Part shown: one piece after another, positions 60,462-64,000 of the stretch
How the letters are laid out: each line of letters starts with the position of its first letter
How positions within the stretch are numbered: position 1 is the first letter of the stretch
Assembly (NCBI RefSeq): GCF_018372875.1
Contig: NZ_JAHAIF010000008.1
Location: 25,671-89,670, forward strand
Length of the DNA: 64,000 nt
Direction of reading: 5' to 3'
From: Clostridium sp.
GTDB lineage: Bacteria; Bacillota; Clostridia; Clostridiales; Clostridiaceae
Program-made: the position numbers and the translations under genes
Notes under the pieces: model-generated
Seen by the model: only the letters and a program-made list of their open reading frames with translations
Databases searched by the model: none
Told to the model about the DNA's origin: nothing

Positions 60462-62387
60462 ATGAATTTAATTACACTAGAAAATATAAGCAAAAGTTAT
60501 AGTGAAAAAACATTATTAAACAATGTTTCACTTGGTATAAATGACGGGGATAAAATAGGTATTATAGGTATAAATGGTGCTGGTAAGTCAACCCTTTTAA
60601 AAATAGTAACAGGAAAAGATGAATTCTTTGATGGAAGTGTTACAAAGGGGAAAAATGTTAGGATAGAGTTTCTTTCTCAAAGTCAAGATTTTCAAGATGA
60701 TGCAACTGTATTAGAGCAAATCTTTAAGGGTGATAGTAAAGAAATGAAGCTTTTAAGAGATTATGAAGAAACTCTTGAAAGCCTAAATTCTTCACATTCT
60801 AATTTTGATGAGCTTAATGAAAGGCTAATAAAGCTTCAAGGTGAAATTGATGGATTAAATCTATGGGAACTTGAAAGTGAAGCTAAAAGCATATTAAATA
60901 AACTTGGAATAACTAAATATGAGGAAAAGATAAAAAATCTATCTGGAGGACAAAAGAAGAGAGTTGCACTTGCTTCTGCTCTTATTACTCCTTGTGATTT
61001 GTTGGTATTAGATGAGCCTACAAACCACTTAGATTCAGATTCTATAGAGTGGCTAGAAGAATATTTAAATTCTAGAAAGGGTGCATTAATTATGATTACT
61101 CATGATAGGTACTTCCTTGATAGAGTAAGTAATAGAATAGTAGAGCTTGATAGAGGAAAGCTATATACATATGAAGGTAACTACACTGCTTTCCTAGAGA
61201 AAAAGATGGAAAGAATTGAAATAGAAGAGGCTCAAGAGGAAAAGAGACAATCTCTAATTAAAAAAGAGTTAAAATGGGTAAAAAGAGGTGCTAAGGCTAG
61301 AACTACAAAACAAAAAGCAAGATTACAAAGGTTTGATGAATTAGTTAATCATGAATATGTAAAAAGAGAAACAGATGTGGAAATGTCTTTTATAGGAACT
61401 AGATTAGGTAAGAAGATAATTGAAATTAACCATATAAATAAAAGCTTTGATAATAAAGAATTAATACATGATTTTAGCTATATCTTCACTAAGGAGGATA
61501 GGGTAGGTATTATAGGTAATAACGGAGCTGGAAAAACAACGCTAATTAATATGCTTAAGGGAGCTTTAAATCCTGATAGTGGAGAAATAGAAGTTGGAGA
61601 AACAGTAAAGATAGGATGCTTCTCGCAGGATGACTCTCATATGGACCCTAACTTAAGAGTAATAGATTATGTTAAAGAAGGGGGAGAATATATCCCTGTA
61701 GCAGATGGAACAAAAATAACTGCATCTACAATGTGTGAAAGATTCCTATTTGATGGAACTATGCAGTATACAAAAATAGAAAAGCTATCTGGTGGAGAAA
61801 GAAGAAGACTTCATCTTTTAAGAGTTTTAATGGAAGCTCCAAATGTTCTTCTACTAGATGAGCCTACAAATGATCTGGATATTAATACACTTAATATATT
61901 AGAAGACTTTTTAGATAGCTATATTGGTGTAGTAGTTGTTGTTTCCCATGATAGATACTTCTTAGATAGAGTGTGTAATAAGATATTTGCATATGAAGGA
62001 AATGGGGAGATTGAGACTTATAACGGTAACTATAGCGATTATAGTATTAAAGTAGAATTAAAGAAAGCTAATAAGGAAAAAGAAGTTAAAAAAGAAAAGA
62101 AAGAAAATGCTCAAAGAGTAAGAGAAAGAGATTCAAGGCCAAAATTTAGCTTTAAAGAACAAAAGGAATATGAAGAAATTTCTTCTGTAATTGAAAATCT
62201 AGAAAATGAAATAGCAAATATAGATAAATTAATGCAAGAAAATTCAGCAAGTTACTCAAAACTACAAGAACTTATGACTGAAAAGGAGAAATTAGAAGAA
62301 GAACTTCTATATAAATATGAAAGATACGAGTATTTGGAAGATTTAGCCCAAAGAATTGAGGAATATAAGAATAATAATAAGTTATAA
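60462..62387 (+). CDS. ABC-F family ATPase
   Basis: 641 residues with two ABC domains and no membrane segment: Walker A GINGAGKST and GNNGAGKTT, signatures LSGGQKKRV and LSGGERRRL, Walker B LLVLDEPTNHLD and VLLLDEPTNDLD, and a central linker (about 235-320). The C-terminal coiled coil (about 540-641) places it with Uup-like members, which act on ribosomes or DNA structures; resistance-type ABC-F cannot be excluded. RBS GAGGAGA. Monocistronic. Confidence 0.94.
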   Translation: MNLITLENISKSYSEKTLLNNVSLGINDGDKIGIIGINGAGKSTLLKIVTGKDEFFDGSVTKGKNVRIEFLSQSQDFQDDATVLEQIFKGDSKEMKLLRDYEETLESLNSSHSNFDELNERLIKLQGEIDGLNLWELESEAKSILNKLGITKYEEKIKNLSGGQKKRVALASALITPCDLLVLDEPTNHLDSDSIEWLEEYLNSRKGALIMITHDRYFLDRVSNRIVELDRGKLYTYEGNYTAFLEKKMERIEIEEAQEEKRQSLIKKELKWVKRGAKARTTKQKARLQRFDELVNHEYVKRETDVEMSFIGTRLGKKIIEINHINKSFDNKELIHDFSYIFTKEDRVGIIGNNGAGKTTLINMLKGALNPDSGEIEVGETVKIGCFSQDDSHMDPNLRVIDYVKEGGEYIPVADGTKITASTMCERFLFDGTMQYTKIEKLSGGERRRLHLLRVLMEAPNVLLLDEPTNDLDINTLNILEDFLDSYIGVVVVVSHDRYFLDRVCNKIFAYEGNGEIETYNGNYSDYSIKVELKKANKEKEVKKEKKENAQRVRERDSRPKFSFKEQKEYEEISSVIENLENEIANIDKLMQENSASYSKLQELMTEKEKLEEELLYKYERYEYLEDLAQRIEEYKNNNKL

Positions 62388-62464
62388 TTATTTGGGAAAA
62401 CAATTGGAAATTAATTCTAGATGGTTTATAATTAAAGTAGGAGTTTGGGAATAATAGTTTATTT

Positions 62465-63892
62465 ATGGGGTGTATAGGGACTATGAAAGAGAATAATGGT
62501 ATAAATGAGAATATGCAGAGTAGTTCTGAGCTTGTTGCAGTAACTACTAATAATAATGTTACAAAGGAATACCTGGATAAAAGCAAGAAGTTATTAGAAG
62601 ACTTTAAAAACATGCAAAATGTAATAATGGAAGCTCAAGGACCTGATATTTCTATACTTATTAAGGTTGCTCAAAACAATCTTACTAAAACTGCCATGGA
62701 GCAAGCAAGTGATATGATTAAAGAGTTTCAAGGGAATTTTAATGAAGATTCTGTTGAAGACTTTATAGAGCATTCAATATCTTTAATTACTTCTATAGAA
62801 ACTGCAAATTATTTATATGGAAGTATTATCGATGTTCAAGATATAAGGAAATATATATCTGCTAAAGTTACCAAGCAAATAGTTATAAGAAGTCGTAAAT
62901 TATTAGAACTACTAAAGGTTACTAATTTTGAAGATAAGGTAAAGCTATCAATACTAGTAGAGCAGCTTAATCTTTGTATTAAAGTATTTGACTATTGCTG
63001 GGATATCTATCCTAAGAATATAAGATCCTTAAAAGAAACTAATAATATAATTGAAGTTATGATAACTAATAGAATAAAACTAGGTTTAGATAACTACAAT
63101 ATTGAAGTTTTAAGAATGATGATAGATAGAAACACCTCAAAAATTGAAGCTTCAAAGGTCAAGAAAGTAAATAATGATACTATAGTTGGACAAGCGATGA
63201 ATAATAATTCAAATGTTACTTCAAAAGATACAGAGGGAGATAACATCATTGTTGCCAATGATAATTCATTCTTTGCAAACTTTGACATAGAGGAAGATAA
63301 TTCAACTACAGCTTTAGTACAAACAAATAATACTATAACTGATAGATTTATAGATATTACCAATAAGGTTATTAAAGAGGTAACAGAAAGTTCATCCAAT
63401 GATTTTATGAACATAGCATTACAGAAGTTTTATTCTATCATAGGTGCTATAGAAACAATGAATTATCTTAAAGGTGATATAGTTGATAAACATGCCGTTT
63501 CATTAAATATATCTAATCTTTTAACAGAGATGATTTTCTCTAACTATACAGCTATAAAGCATAGTTGGGATGAAATGGTTGATAAGAGTCCAGAGGACTA
63601 CACAGCTTATGCTAAAGAAGTTAAGAAGTATTGTGAGATATTAGTTGAAGCTTATGAAATGAGTAGAGATAACATAAATGCACTAAAAAAATGCGTTACT
63701 ATAGAAAATGATTTATATAATATGAAGAGTGAATTCAGCTTTAGGAAATTTGAGGTTGAAAAACTTAATAAATCAATAGACAAGCATTTAGAAATAATTA
63801 AGAAAAAAGATACTTCATTTACACTTGAAAGAAAGAATCCAGAGAAGGAAACAAAGAAGAAAAAGGGAATATGGGCTAAGATATTTAGTTAG
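62465..63892 (+). CDS. Helical duplicated-domain protein with possible tail readthrough
   Basis: 475 residues if started at 62465, or 469 from ATG 62483; neither has a strong site. Soluble and helical, with two copies of one domain: about 100-160 (SLITSIETANYLYGSIIDVQ) and about 320-380 (SIIGAIETMNYLKGDIVDKH). A low-complexity linker separates them. It ends in a basic stretch KKKKGIWAKIFS at TAG. The same frame stays open 32 further codons with a hydrophobic segment. No family recognised. Confidence 0.7.
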   Translation: MGCIGTMKENNGINENMQSSSELVAVTTNNNVTKEYLDKSKKLLEDFKNMQNVIMEAQGPDISILIKVAQNNLTKTAMEQASDMIKEFQGNFNEDSVEDFIEHSISLITSIETANYLYGSIIDVQDIRKYISAKVTKQIVIRSRKLLELLKVTNFEDKVKLSILVEQLNLCIKVFDYCWDIYPKNIRSLKETNNIIEVMITNRIKLGLDNYNIEVLRMMIDRNTSKIEASKVKKVNNDTIVGQAMNNNSNVTSKDTEGDNIIVANDNSFFANFDIEEDNSTTALVQTNNTITDRFIDITNKVIKEVTESSSNDFMNIALQKFYSIIGAIETMNYLKGDIVDKHAVSLNISNLLTEMIFSNYTAIKHSWDEMVDKSPEDYTAYAKEVKKYCEILVEAYEMSRDNINALKKCVTIENDLYNMKSEFSFRKFEVEKLNKSIDKHLEIIKKKDTSFTLERKNPEKETKKKKGIWAKIFS

Positions 63893-63991
63893 TTATTAAA
63901 AGGTGGTGTTGCAGGAATAATAGGTTCTTTATTTTACTCATGGCATATGAAAAGAAGAAACAAAGCTAAAAAGTCAATTAATATAGATTAA
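63893..63991 (+). other. In-frame open extension after the stop codon
   Basis: Directly after TAG the frame reads LLKGGVAGIIGSLFYSWHMK, then a basic RRNKAKKSINID and TAA. It has no ATG/GTG/TTG before the hydrophobic part, though AAAAGGTGG lies upstream. It would act as a C-terminal membrane anchor by readthrough, or be a tail severed by a nonsense mutation. Confidence 0.5.
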
Positions 63992-64000
63992 AATCCCCTG

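Overview
The window is one 64 kb stretch of an AT-rich (roughly 30% G+C) Firmicutes chromosome, best matched to Clostridium sensu stricto. The supporting signs are strong GGAGG-type ribosome binding sites, frequent GTG/TTG starts, an [FeFe]-hydrogenase with a neighbouring rubredoxin, spore genes (a GerA/SpoVAF-like protein and collagen-like and Arg-Asp-repeat proteins behind sigmaK-like promoters), a T-box before thrS, a TPP riboswitch before thiD-thiM-thiE, and GshF. I saw no rRNA, tRNA, CRISPR array, insertion sequence or prophage. The species cannot be assigned from the sequence alone.

Layout. 1-13 kb: end of an ABC-2 export operon, a collagen-like surface protein, SelO, a broken feoA with a Fur-box-like site, T-box/thrS, small proteins, an acetyltransferase and a flavodoxin-ferredoxin protein. 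13-18 kb (minus strand): a MarR regulator and a heterodimeric multidrug-type ABC exporter, each promoter carrying the same palindrome. 18-26 kb: an accessory region with GNAT enzymes, a lipase-like hydrolase, a Fur-box transcript with no gene in it, a radical-SAM gene with an internal deletion, a MerR regulator, a hydrogenase and a rubredoxin. 26-29 kb: thiamine salvage.

29-39 kb is the most interesting block. A PTS permease (IIB, IIC), a stand-alone GrdB-like domain, an M20 dipeptidase, aspartase, an aspartylglucosaminidase-family amidase, a CutC-family protein and a malic enzyme are arranged in three transcription units. Each starts with a canonical sigma-54 promoter, and a sigma-54 activator with a PTS regulation domain lies between them. 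Read together, the genes fit uptake of a sugar-asparagine or glycopeptide conjugate, release of aspartate, and conversion of its carbon toward fumarate and pyruvate. The substrate and the roles of the GrdB-like and CutC-like proteins are inference.

39-64 kb: a metallo-beta-lactamase-fold remnant, a phosphodiesterase and a NUDIX gene; a hemerythrin operon behind a CRP/FNR-type dyad centred at about -41.5; an N-terminally anchored oleate hydratase; an ArsR-MATE-GshF operon with two matching operators; several small unrecognised proteins including a methionine-rich 44-residue one; AAG glycosylase; meso-diaminopimelate dehydrogenase; ACT/UPF0210; exonuclease III; a germination protein; a TPR protein; an ABC-F ATPase; and a duplicated-domain protein whose stop codon is followed in frame by a membrane-anchor-like tail. 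Broken genes (feoA, CPBP protease, radical SAM, MBL-fold, a small membrane protein) recur through the window, suggesting ongoing gene loss.
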